Shown: piece after piece, positions 1-9,103 of the stretch | Layout: every line of letters begins with the position of its first letter | How positions within the stretch are numbered: the first letter of the stretch is position 1 | Assembly: GCF_045290345.1 (NCBI RefSeq) | Contig: NZ_CP155447.1 | Coordinates: 8,680,001 to 8,744,000 of the forward strand | Length of the DNA: 64,000 nucleotides | Direction of reading: 5' to 3' | Origin: Singulisphaera sp045290345 | Lineage (GTDB): Bacteria; Planctomycetota; Planctomycetia; Isosphaerales; Isosphaeraceae | Made by a program: the position numbers and the translations under genes | Notes under the pieces: generated by a model | What the model saw: only the letters and a program-made list of their open reading frames with translations | The model's database searches: none | What the model was told of the DNA's origin: nothing

Positions 1-975
1 TCCCGTTGGCGAGAGCCGGACGATCAAGGCGGCAGCCCCTTCGGTCGACTCGACGAGCGGGAGTCCACGCTCAGGCCCGAGGACGTAAATCGCGGTGTCG
101 AGACTATCGGCCGTCAGGCCGTCTCGCGCGAAAACGGTGACGTTCGAGCGGTTGACGACGCCGAGGCCGGTCCTCGGGTCGACGATATGGGAGTATCGCT
201 TGCCATCAATCTCGACGAATTGCTCGGCATCGCCGGCGGTTGAGACGGCTGCATGGCTCAGGGAAACATAGCGCCGAGGTACGTCCTTGCCCGGATTCAA
301 GGCGGCGATACCGATCGTCCAGCCGTCCCGGCCAGGGGGCGGATCCCCCACGACGATGTCCCCGGCGCCCGCGACGAGGCCTCGGGTCACCCCCTTCGAT
401 TTCAAGGTCCGAAGCGCTTCATCGGCCGCGTACCCTTTGGCCAGGCCGCCGAGGTCGAGCTTCATGCCTGGCTTCGTGAGCTGGACCGTCTTTGCCCGAG
501 GGTCGAGGAGCATCTTGTCCGAACCGACCAGGGCGAGGGCTTCGGCCAGGCGGTCGGGGTCGGGCATTTTCCGGTCGCGCCGCGCTCTGCGCCAGAGGCG
601 GACAACCGGGGCCACGGTGACGTCGAATGCGCCGTTGGACTGCTCGTAGATCGCCTTGGCTCGCGTGAGGACCTCGAACAGCGGGTCGCTGACCGGGACG
701 GGAGGTCCGCCGGCCTGCCGGCACAACCTCATCAGCTCGCTTTCCGGCTGATAGTCGCTCAAAATGGCGTCGAGTGTGGCGATTCTCGCGAAAGCAGCCT
801 GGGAGGCGCTTCTGGCAGTTTGCTCGTCTTCTGTGTATAAAACAGTATTAAATGAGGTCCCCATGTGGGTTTCGGCGAAGTCGAAACGAGCGAACCGGGT
901 TGTTGGCTCGGCATCAAAACCGGCCCCGACGGTCTGCATGACGAGCAGTAACCAAAGGCCCTGTGGGGCGATCAT
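1..975 (-). CDS. apbE: FAD:protein FMN transferase (ApbE family), 3' end outside window
   Basis: This enzyme covalently attaches FMN to threonine residues of exported or membrane flavoproteins. I translated the minus strand by hand from ATG at 975; 325 codons are inside the window and the C-terminus lies to the left. Residues 1-19 look like a short signal peptide. The family landmarks are present: HMGTSFN near 37-43, LDLGGLAKGYAAD at 173-185, AGAGDI near 202-207, HIVDPRTG at 263-270 and ADSLDTAIYVLG at 289-300, which contains the Mg-binding D/T region. It is divergently transcribed from the SUMF1-fold gene, with about 70 bp between the starts. No Rnf/Nqr or other obvious flavoprotein substrate is next to it here. 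Confidence 0.9.
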   Translation of the reverse strand, partial: MIAPQGLWLLLVMQTVGAGFDAEPTTRFARFDFAETHMGTSFNTVLYTEDEQTARSASQAAFARIATLDAILSDYQPESELMRLCRQAGGPPVPVSDPLFEVLTRAKAIYEQSNGAFDVTVAPVVRLWRRARRDRKMPDPDRLAEALALVGSDKMLLDPRAKTVQLTKPGMKLDLGGLAKGYAADEALRTLKSKGVTRGLVAGAGDIVVGDPPPGRDGWTIGIAALNPGKDVPRRYVSLSHAAVSTAGDAEQFVEIDGKRYSHIVDPRTGLGVVNRSNVTVFARDGLTADSLDTAIYVLGPERGLPLVESTEGAAALIVRLSPTG

Positions 976-1046
976 CTTGTTGAACCTCCGGCGACCCGGT
1001 TTTGAGGGCGCCGACCGCCCCCGACCCTCCGTGGAGAATACCACAA

Positions 1047-2099
1047 GTGCGATTGTTTTCGCTGCGTTGTTTGACAGTGGCAGTCGGCCTGTTTCTGGCC
1101 AGTTTTGCCGGGTCCTCGGTTAGCGTGGCTCAGGAAGAGAAGAACGCCTCTCGCCCGGAAGACATAAAGCTTTATGTCGAATCGATTCCGGGTACCGAGC
1201 AGAAATTCGAAATGGTTCCCATTCCGGGTGGGACGTTCGTGATGGGAAGCCCGTCCACCGAAGAGAAACGGAGTGAGGACGAAGGGCCCCAGCACGAGGT
1301 GGCCATCGCCCCCTTCTGGATGGGCAAGAAAGAGGTCACCTGGGATGAGTACGACGAATTCGCGTTCGCCTTCGACCTGAAGCGCAAACAACGCGAGGGC
1401 GTCGATACCGCCAACCAACCGGCGAGCGAGAAAGCGGCGGACGCGATCACCCGGCCGACCCCTCCCTATGCCGACGAGACCTTCGGACTGGGCAGGAAAG
1501 GCCAGCCGGTCATCTGCATTACCCACCACTCGGCGATGGAGTATTGCCGGTGGCTCTCGACCAAGACGGGCAAGCTCTATCGCCTGCCGACCGAAGCGGA
1601 ATGGGAGTACGCCTGCCGTGCAGGCACCAAGACCACCTACTCCTTCGGCGACGATCCGGCAAATCTCGAGGAGTACGCCTGGAACGTCGATAATGCCGAA
1701 AAGCCCCAGCCGGTCGGCAAGAAGAAGCCGAACCCTTGGGGACTCCATGACATGCATGGCAACGTCTCGGAGTGGTGCCTCGACCACTACGTTCCGGACC
1801 TCTACAGTACTCTGGCGCTGGGCAAGGTCTCCAAGGGGCCGGTCGTGCTCCCCACCGCCAAGGAATACTCATACGTGGCCCGCGGCGGGTCATGGGACGA
1901 TGATGCCGATCGGCTTCGGAGCGCGGCGCGTCTGGCGTCGAACCTCGAGTGGAGCGTGCAAGATCCGCAACGGCCCCAGAGCATCTGGTGGCACACCGAC
2001 GCCACCTTCGTCGGCTTCCGGGTCGTTCGCGCCCTCGACGAGCAAGAAGACCTCCGAGGTGTGAAGTCACTCGTGGTCAAGAAGAAGGGGACGAAGTAA
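1047..2099 (+). CDS. SUMF1/FGE-fold secreted protein lacking the catalytic cysteines
   Basis: The product is about 350 aa with an N-terminal signal peptide (hydrophobic stretch LTVAVGLFLASFAG, then a likely cut after SVAQ). A formylglycine-generating-enzyme (SUMF1) fold spans roughly residues 35-345: it opens with FEMVPIPGGTFVMGSP, has MHGNVSEWC in the middle and ends with RGGSW followed by GFRVVRAL. I chose GTG 1047 because GGAG lies about 10 nt upstream; a TTG at 1002 is in frame but would extend past the signal peptide. The copper-binding cysteine pair of true FGE, located shortly after the GGS motif, is absent: this stretch reads RGGSWDDDADRLRSAARLAS. It is therefore more likely a binding or structural member of the family than a sulfatase activator. 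Confidence 0.85.
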   Translation: MRLFSLRCLTVAVGLFLASFAGSSVSVAQEEKNASRPEDIKLYVESIPGTEQKFEMVPIPGGTFVMGSPSTEEKRSEDEGPQHEVAIAPFWMGKKEVTWDEYDEFAFAFDLKRKQREGVDTANQPASEKAADAITRPTPPYADETFGLGRKGQPVICITHHSAMEYCRWLSTKTGKLYRLPTEAEWEYACRAGTKTTYSFGDDPANLEEYAWNVDNAEKPQPVGKKKPNPWGLHDMHGNVSEWCLDHYVPDLYSTLALGKVSKGPVVLPTAKEYSYVARGGSWDDDADRLRSAARLASNLEWSVQDPQRPQSIWWHTDATFVGFRVVRALDEQEDLRGVKSLVVKKKGTK

Positions 2100-2221
2100 T
2101 GATCGCCCTTCACTTCACGTTGTGAGAAAGTCCGGCTCCGGGATCGTCCGATCGATTCCGGAGCGGATCCCGTGACCTTGATACCCGTTCTGGAACGCTC
2201 TCAGCCAAGGGAGAACGTACG

Positions 2222-3511
<1,290 letters not shown>

Positions 3512-3533
3512 CCTTCGGCATCAACCGATCGAG

Positions 3534-3567
3534 ACACCTGCCCTCGTTCGCGAGGGCAGGTGTCTTT
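3534..3567 (+). terminator. Strong rho-independent terminator after the Gfo/Idh/MocA gene
   Basis: A perfect 13-bp stem (3534-3546 with 3551-3563) closes a TTCG tetraloop and is followed by CTTTC. It lies 23 bp after the stop codon of the oxidoreductase gene and separates it transcriptionally from the ThuA gene. Confidence 0.8.
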
Positions 3568-3616
3568 CGTGACTTCCTACCTGAAAAATTTGTTGAGCCA
3601 CCATGAGGACTGACGC

Positions 3617-4456
3617 ATGAAGACGTTGTTCGGTTGGTTCGCGCTCTGCGGTCTGGCGATGGTTTCCGCCTCGTCGAATGCGCAGGCCGCGGACACCAAG
3701 ATCGTCCTGATCGCGGGCACTCCGAGCCATGCCGCCGGAGCTCACGAGTTCAACGCGGGGACGAAGCTGCTCGTCAAGTGTCTCAAGGAGGTCCCGGGAA
3801 TCAACCCGGTCTTCGTCGAAGGGGGCTGGCCGAAGGACGAGAGCGTCTTCCAGGGAGCCAAGTCGGTCGTCTTCTTCATGGACGGCGGCGGCCGGCACCC
3901 GATGATCCAGGGCGAGCGCCTGGAGTCCATGCGAAAGCTGATGGATCAAGGCGTTGGCCTGGTCTGCCTCCACTACGCGGTCGAGTTCCCCAAGGGGAAG
4001 GTCGGTGACCAGATCCTTGACTGGCTCGGCGGCTATTACGAGACGGCCTACTCCGACAACCCGCACAATGACGCGCGGATCATCCCCAAGAGTGAGCATC
4101 CGATCACGCGAGGCGTCAAGCCGTTCCGCGCCAATGACGAGTGGTACTTCAAGATCCGGTTTCGACCCGACGACGCGCGAGTCACGCCGATCCTGACCGC
4201 CGAGGAACTCGTCGGCCACGATAAGAAAACGTATAAGGATCAAGTGGTCGCCTGGGCGACCGAGCGAAAAGAGGGCGGCCGGTCCTTCGGGTTCACGGGC
4301 GGCCATTTTCACACCAACTGGGGCGGCGACAACTTCCGGACCCTCGTTCTGAACTCCATCCTCTGGAGCGCCAAGCTCGAGGTCCCCTCCGAAGGGGTCA
4401 AGTGCCCGGTCTCGACCGACGAACTCGCGAAAAACCTTGATCCCAAGGGTAAATAA
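3617..4456 (+). CDS. ThuA-domain secreted protein
   Basis: A 279-aa protein with a signal peptide (about residues 1-24, ending NAQA) and a ThuA-like glutamine-amidotransferase-fold domain over the rest. Supporting motifs are KIVLIAGTPSHAAGAHEF at the domain start, VVFFMDGGGRHP in the middle, LVCLHYAVEFP, and GRSFGFTGGHFHTNWG near the end. ThuA proteins are linked to trehalose or other sugar metabolism, but the biochemical activity of the planctomycete versions is not established. It lies downstream of the Tat oxidoreductase, which suggests the same carbohydrate pathway even though a terminator sits between them. It is convergent with the nitrilase-family gene. Confidence 0.88.
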   Translation: MKTLFGWFALCGLAMVSASSNAQAADTKIVLIAGTPSHAAGAHEFNAGTKLLVKCLKEVPGINPVFVEGGWPKDESVFQGAKSVVFFMDGGGRHPMIQGERLESMRKLMDQGVGLVCLHYAVEFPKGKVGDQILDWLGGYYETAYSDNPHNDARIIPKSEHPITRGVKPFRANDEWYFKIRFRPDDARVTPILTAEELVGHDKKTYKDQVVAWATERKEGGRSFGFTGGHFHTNWGGDNFRTLVLNSILWSAKLEVPSEGVKCPVSTDELAKNLDPKGK

Positions 4457-4490
4457 GCGACAAAGCGAAATGTCGATGCCTTGTTGTACT

Positions 4491-4525
4491 CTCTCGTGGG
4501 GTGAGCACAGTCCGCCCCACGAGAG
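4491..4525. terminator. Bidirectional hairpin between convergent genes
   Basis: An 11-bp perfect stem, CTCTCGTGGGG (4491-4501) with CCCCACGAGAG (4515-4525), lies in the 88-bp gap between the ThuA gene (+) and the nitrilase-family gene (-). TTGT/ACAA arms further out extend the symmetry. The position fits a shared terminator, although neither side has a long T-run. Confidence 0.6.
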
Positions 4526-4544
4526 CAATGACAAGGTGGCTTCT

Positions 4545-5531
4545 TTATGAGTCTTTGGCTGGTGGCTTCTGTTCGTGAGCCATGGCCCACCCCGGTTTTG
4601 TGATCGGCTCCTGGCCGGCGGGAGGGGGCTCAACGAGCTTCCCGTAAAGCTCGGGACGGCGAGCGCGAAGATAGCGTCGACCCGACGCCTGTTCAATTTT
4701 GTCGGCGGTCAAGAGGGCGACGACCACATCATCCTCGAGCGCCTGACTCTCTGCGAGCACTTCTCCGAAGGGGTCGAGGATCATGGCCAACCCTGGCTTG
4801 ATCGTGTCGTCATCGAGCCCGATCGGGTTGCTGAAGACGGCGTAGATTCCATTCTCCCAGGCTCGCGCCGGCAGCCATCGCATCAGCCATCCCCGCCCTT
4901 TGGGGCCTTGGAACTCCTGCCGCAGCCGCACGGGGTCACGGTGCCGCTCGTCCCAGAGCCGGCGATCGACGATTCCGCGTCCCGGCATCACCGAGGGCAG
5001 GCATCCTGTCACGTGCGGCATGAAGATGACCTCAGCACCCATCAGGGCCGTGATCCGGCCGTTCTCCGGCAAATTATTGTCATAACAAGTTAAAAAGCCG
5101 GCCTTGATGCCAAGAATGTCAACCACGGTGTATCGATCGCCGGGTGACAGGTGAGGATTGACGAACGTGTGCAACTTGCGATGCTTGGCGAGGAATCCAT
5201 CGGGACTCACCGCGACGTAACAATTGTAGAGGCCCCCTCGTTCGTCTCGTTCGATCAGGCCCGCCATCACGACCACGCCGGCTTCACGGGCGATCTTGGT
5301 CAAGGCCTGTACCGAAGGCCCATCGGGGACGGGTTCGGCAACGGCCGTGAGCTCGTCTCGGTCGAGGTGCTGGAGAAAGGTATAGGCAGTGATGGAGCAC
5401 TCATGAAAGCTGACGATCTCGGCCCCCTGCTCCACCGCGACCCGGGTCAAGTCACGGATTCGCGCGAGGTTGTACGGCTTGTCATTGTCATGATGTTCGA
5501 ACTGAACCGTCGCTACCCGAATGTCTCGCAT
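4545..5531 (-). CDS. Nitrilase-superfamily carbon-nitrogen hydrolase
   Basis: A 328-aa member of the nitrilase superfamily, which hydrolyses non-peptide C-N bonds (amides, carbamoyl groups or nitriles). The Glu-Lys-Cys triad is visible: E44 in VSFHECSITAY, K119 in AKHRKLH and C149 in GFLTCYD. I chose ATG 5531 (MRDIRVATVQFEH) because the core fold starts here and GAGAAAGG lies upstream. The open frame continues to 5606, but that extra 25-residue N-terminus is not conserved-looking. The tail after about residue 300 is proline-rich and unstructured. The substrate is unknown; candidates are an N-carbamoyl amino acid or polyamine-type amidase. Confidence 0.88.
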   Translation of the reverse strand: MRDIRVATVQFEHHDNDKPYNLARIRDLTRVAVEQGAEIVSFHECSITAYTFLQHLDRDELTAVAEPVPDGPSVQALTKIAREAGVVVMAGLIERDERGGLYNCYVAVSPDGFLAKHRKLHTFVNPHLSPGDRYTVVDILGIKAGFLTCYDNNLPENGRITALMGAEVIFMPHVTGCLPSVMPGRGIVDRRLWDERHRDPVRLRQEFQGPKGRGWLMRWLPARAWENGIYAVFSNPIGLDDDTIKPGLAMILDPFGEVLAESQALEDDVVVALLTADKIEQASGRRYLRARRPELYGKLVEPPPAGQEPITKPGWAMAHEQKPPAKDS

Positions 5532-5683
5532 CAAAGACGCCTTTCTCAATTCTCTCGTGACTTCGCTCTGGGGATCGCTGATGATATCGTAACAAGGGCC
5601 GGCCAATCAGCCAGACCACGCATTGAATCGAGTCGTGAAGGGCCGGCGGGGCCTTGTCGTTAGACCCTGAAGGAGGGACGACG

Positions 5684-5926
5684 ATGAACGAGTCGGAAAA
5701 GGAAGGGACGATTGAGGAACAGGCCGAACGGTTGGCAAGGGCCTTGGGGCGGCAGGCGCTCGGACGTGAGCTGACGGCCGACGAGTCGGCCGCCATGGCC
5801 ACCATTCACAAGGCAGCCGTCCAGGCGCTGAAGCACGGGTTCATCAAGCGGCTCGCCGAGCAGGTCACGGCCGAACGCGAGACCGAGACGGTTGAAGAGT
5901 TTTTTGAGAACATCAAGCCCGACTGA
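5684..5926 (+). CDS. Small acidic hypothetical protein
   Basis: An 80-aa, highly charged, probably helical protein (MNESEKEGTIEEQAERLARA...). It starts at ATG 5684 behind a very good Shine-Dalgarno sequence (AAGGAGGGA). An in-frame TTG at 5654 would add ten residues but lies upstream of that SD. There are no membrane segments or cysteines. I do not recognise the family and infer no function. The strong SD and planctomycete-like codon use are the reasons to believe it is a gene. Confidence 0.6.
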   Translation: MNESEKEGTIEEQAERLARALGRQALGRELTADESAAMATIHKAAVQALKHGFIKRLAEQVTAERETETVEEFFENIKPD

Positions 5927-6259
5927 CTCAGGAACAGAGGTGCAGAATCGGTTCCTGCGATGTTGAAGGCTGCGCCGCGCGCCCACAGCGGAAATCCAGG
6001 AACCGGGAAGTGATTGGCAGCCTGTTCCGAGGAGAGCGCGTGGTTGTGGGACAAGTCGCCGAACGCGAGGGCATGGCCTGGCGTCTCTCGAGAGTCGCTG
6101 GCGGTCCGTTTTCAGGCGATTGAAATGGGTCTTGTTTGAGCTTTTCTTGGTTCATTGGCATGCGCCTTCGGCCGGGAACGGTCGACACTTTGGAGCCGCA
6201 CTGAACCGGCTCCTTGCGACGACCTCACACGCCTGACTTTTCTTGCCCCTCGGTTCGTG
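5927..6259. other. Gene-free convergent interval
   Basis: This 333-bp gap lies between the ends of two convergent genes. The only structure seen is a 9-bp inverted repeat, CGGTTCCTG (5949-5957) and CAGGAACCG (5997-6005), with a 39-nt loop, possibly part of a terminator. The ORFs across it do not look like genes. Confidence 0.5.
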
Positions 6260-7009
6260 TCAGAAGTCGGAGTAGGGAGGGGCCGGCTTGCTGTCGAAGG
6301 CCACGCCTTTGGCGAGGAAGAAATCGCGGTAGAGGATCGCGATCGAGAGCACGTAGATCGGGCCCGTGAGGAGGATCCCAACGCAGAAGAAGCAGGTGCC
6401 GATCCCACTCAGGAACGACGTGACGACATGGAAAAGTGTGGCCGAGAGCCACTGGGCCTTGAGTGCGTGATAACTTTGGCGGATCGCCGCGATCGCCCTG
6501 AGTCGCCCGTCCACGATCAATGGAAGGGTGAACATGAAGAGACCGTGGAGGATGAGGCCCGGGATCACGAAGCAGACGAAGCTTACGATCGCCACGACGG
6601 CTGCGCACAGGATCGAGCCCATCGCGAGCTCGTTGAGGACGTCGACCACCGAGAACAAGTCGCTGACCTGAATCCTTTCGCCCCGGATTTGACGGCAGGC
6701 CATCCGGAACATCCCGCCCACGAAGAATCCGTTGATGAGTGCGGCCAGGATGACCTGGACGGCCATCTCCTCGCGAGGCATGGGCCATCGGAAGCCGACC
6801 AGCCCACCGGCGCGGCCTACGTGAAAGAGGGAGTCGGCGACTTTCGAGACGATGGAATTTCCCGCGAGCACGACCAGCATCGCCAACGCCCACGTGAGCC
6901 ATTCCGCCTGGACCAGGGTCCAGGCTTCGCTGATCGCGGAGAAGCGAACGACGGGCCGTCGGAAATGCGGCGAGTCTGCGGCGTCGAACTGGTGGTCGCC
7001 TACGCCCAT
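6260..7009 (-). CDS. Multi-pass membrane protein of unknown function
   Basis: A 249-aa integral membrane protein. Hydrophobic segments occur near residues 30-55 (WLTWALAMLVVLAG), 85-105 (VILAALINGFFVGGMF), 125-165 (LAMGSILCAAVVAIVSFVCFVIPG), 165-180 and 205-235 (SFLSGIGTCFFCVGILLTG). The layout resembles DUF975-like or glycerophosphoryl-permease-like membrane proteins with an IPGLILHGLF-type element, but I cannot assign a family. ATG 7009 is preceded by AGGAGC at a suitable distance; the frame is open to 7444, but that part is low-complexity arginine-rich and antisense to the methyltransferase. Divergent from the methyltransferase at 7171. Confidence 0.75.
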   Translation of the reverse strand: MGVGDHQFDAADSPHFRRPVVRFSAISEAWTLVQAEWLTWALAMLVVLAGNSIVSKVADSLFHVGRAGGLVGFRWPMPREEMAVQVILAALINGFFVGGMFRMACRQIRGERIQVSDLFSVVDVLNELAMGSILCAAVVAIVSFVCFVIPGLILHGLFMFTLPLIVDGRLRAIAAIRQSYHALKAQWLSATLFHVVTSFLSGIGTCFFCVGILLTGPIYVLSIAILYRDFFLAKGVAFDSKPAPPYSDF

Positions 7010-7170
7010 GTGTGGGGTCGCTCCTGCAAATGAGTGTTTCTGAGTCGCCAACGGTGCGCGACCGACGCTTGTTGCGATTCGCCGAACGTCGTCGATTATT
7101 CTCGGGTTCCCCCGATTGAGCCACAAGGATAACATTCGCCGCTCGCCCGTCGAACCAAGTTTGCGGCCCG

Positions 7171-8289
7171 ATGGATCGGAGGCTGCCCGTGGACGGAACC
7201 GACCCGATTGTCTGCCCCCGCTGCCAGGCTGCTTTGCGCGAACGGGACGACCGGTGGTCGTGCCGGGCTTGTGGGGCGACCTATCAAGGGCTTCGGGGGA
7301 TTCCCGACCTTCGAACCGGTGACGACCTCTTTCTGGCCAATCGCGCCGACTGGGAGTTCGCGCTTCGACTGAACGAAGACTATGACCGGCTCGACTTTCG
7401 GGGCCTGCTCGAGCGGTACTTCGACCTCTCTCCCGAAATTCCAAGCGACCTGCGGCGCCGGCAGATCGCCCACATTCTGGCGGGTCCTGAGCGGTTCTCG
7501 GAGCACCTCAGCCAATCTGTCATGCTCCGTTGTCTGATCTCGTGGGATCGGGTACTCGACCTCGGCTGTGGAACCGGTTCGGTCCTGCTCGCGCTGGCGA
7601 GTCGCCCGGCCGACCTGGACGGGTATGAAGATCTGCGCCCCTTGTATGGGGTCGATATCGCGATGCGCTGGCTCTTGATCGCTCGGAAACGACTCGACGA
7701 AGCGGGGTACTCTCAGGTCCGCCTGGTCTGTGGCTGCGCGGAGACGCAACCCTTCGCTTCCCAGAGCTTCGGAGGCTTGATCGGCGGCGACGTCATCGAG
7801 CATGTGGGCGATCAGGCCGCCACCCTCGCGGAGGCCCATCGCATCCTCAAGCCGTGGGGGCGGCTCTTCCTGGCAACGCCAAATCGGTTCAGCCTGGCCC
7901 CCGAGCCGCACGTTCAGGTCTGGGGAGTCGGGTTCCTACCGCGCCGTTGGATGTCAGCTTACGTCTATTGGAAGCGGCAAGTTGACTTTCGGGCGATCCG
8001 TACGCTGAATTACGTTGAGTGGAAGCGGGTGCTCCGAAGGAGTCCCTTTGCTGGCGGTGAAGTCTCGGCTCCTGGGTTGAGTGAGAGCGAGGTGGCGGAG
8101 TTTGCGCCGTTCAAACGCACTCTCGCTCGTCTGTATAATCTTGCGGTGGCTGGATACGGTCGGTGGCTTGCTCTCGCGTTCGGTCCGCTCTATCACATCC
8201 ATTGTCGGCGGATCGGCGAGGTCGTCCCGGGCCCCACGCCCAGCCGAGCGCCTCACCCGCACTCCAGGCCATCAGCAACCCGAGTGTGA
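7171..8289 (+). CDS. Class I SAM-dependent methyltransferase with N-terminal zinc ribbon
   Basis: A 372-aa protein. Residues 15-34 form a Trm112-like zinc ribbon (CPRC at 15-18, CRAC at 31-34). The class I methyltransferase domain follows, with VLDLGCGTGSVLLAL at about 128-142, the acidic YGVDIAMRWL region and GGDVIEHVGD, the pattern of UbiE/Methyltransf_11 enzymes. The substrate is unknown; adjacent glycosyltransferases make a glycan or lipid substrate plausible. The last roughly 25 residues after YHIHCRR are proline/histidine/arginine-rich and read through the 3' end of the convergent GT2 gene (179-bp overlap), so the natural C-terminus was probably near 8212. Confidence 0.85.
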   Translation: MDRRLPVDGTDPIVCPRCQAALRERDDRWSCRACGATYQGLRGIPDLRTGDDLFLANRADWEFALRLNEDYDRLDFRGLLERYFDLSPEIPSDLRRRQIAHILAGPERFSEHLSQSVMLRCLISWDRVLDLGCGTGSVLLALASRPADLDGYEDLRPLYGVDIAMRWLLIARKRLDEAGYSQVRLVCGCAETQPFASQSFGGLIGGDVIEHVGDQAATLAEAHRILKPWGRLFLATPNRFSLAPEPHVQVWGVGFLPRRWMSAYVYWKRQVDFRAIRTLNYVEWKRVLRRSPFAGGEVSAPGLSESEVAEFAPFKRTLARLYNLAVAGYGRWLALAFGPLYHIHCRRIGEVVPGPTPSRAPHPHSRPSATRV

Positions 8290-9103
8290 CGGGCAGACTG
8301 GTGAGAAATCGGCGACGATGACGACGCCGGGAGACGGCCGTGGCTGCGAGCCGTCCGAACTGGACTGCCAGGATCGCCGGGCCCGCGAGAAAGGCGGCCG
8401 AATTCACGAGTTTCGAGTGCCAATGGGCACGGAGTCGGCCGAACGCGAATCCGAATCGAAACCGATCGCCGATCGCCTCGCGCCAGGTGTAACGTCGGAC
8501 GTGCCGAGCCAGGGCCTCGGTCGCCTCGACGATGGTCGCCCCGCGTTGGCGCAGTTCTCGGTGGACCTCGTTCTCTTGGATCTCGGTACGCGCGAGCGAG
8601 GTGAGGGCGGCCCCGGCACCGATCACACGGACGGCGAAGTTATTTCCGGCCAGGCGGGACGGAGGTCCGGCGAGACGAGTCTGCGCCGGCAGGAAAGAGG
8701 CGTATTCACAGAAGAAGACGGCCCAGTCGAGGGACGCGTCACCCATGGCCGGTTCGACCGGCCCGGTTGCGCCGGAGACGGCACGATCCTCGAATGCCTG
8801 GAGCCAGTGGGAAATCCAGTCGGGGCCAAAAAGGCAGGAATCTTCGGTGAAGACGGCGATCGGACCCTGGGCCTGATCGAGCCCGAGTCGACGGAGCCTC
8901 GGCACGCCGGTACCGGGTTCGGCGACGACCCAATGGACGCCTGCCGTTGGTTCGGTCGGCCTGATCCGATCGTCGGCCGCCACGACGATGATTTCGGCCC
9001 GGTCGATCCCGTCCTGGGAACGGAGTGACCTGACGGTTCGCGCGACGGCTTGTAACGAGTCGCTGGCGGCGACGATCACGCTCAGGGCCGGCCGCTCACT
9101 CAA
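8111..9103 (-). CDS. Glycosyltransferase family 2-like protein
   Basis: A 330-aa GT2-type (GT-A fold) enzyme that probably transfers a nucleotide-activated sugar. The N-terminus ALSVIVAASDSL and AEIIVVAADD are typical GT2 strands; GPIAVFTEDSCLFGPDW replaces the usual DxD region, and two C-terminal hydrophobic segments (AAFLAGPAILAVQFG and LPVTLGLLMAWSAGE) suggest membrane attachment. It is a paralogue of the upstream gene: both contain NWAVFFCEY or DWAVFFCEY and GNNxAxR/K. The start is TTG 9103, which overlaps the upstream stop codon by 8 nt and implies translational coupling. The C-terminal tail of about 33 residues after WGPGRPRR reads into the methyltransferase gene and looks non-native. 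Confidence 0.8.
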   Translation of the reverse strand: MSERPALSVIVAASDSLQAVARTVRSLRSQDGIDRAEIIVVAADDRIRPTEPTAGVHWVVAEPGTGVPRLRRLGLDQAQGPIAVFTEDSCLFGPDWISHWLQAFEDRAVSGATGPVEPAMGDASLDWAVFFCEYASFLPAQTRLAGPPSRLAGNNFAVRVIGAGAALTSLARTEIQENEVHRELRQRGATIVEATEALARHVRRYTWREAIGDRFRFGFAFGRLRAHWHSKLVNSAAFLAGPAILAVQFGRLAATAVSRRRHRRRFLTSLPVTLGLLMAWSAGEALGWAWGPGRPRRSADNGCDRADRTREQATDRIQPPQDYTDERECV

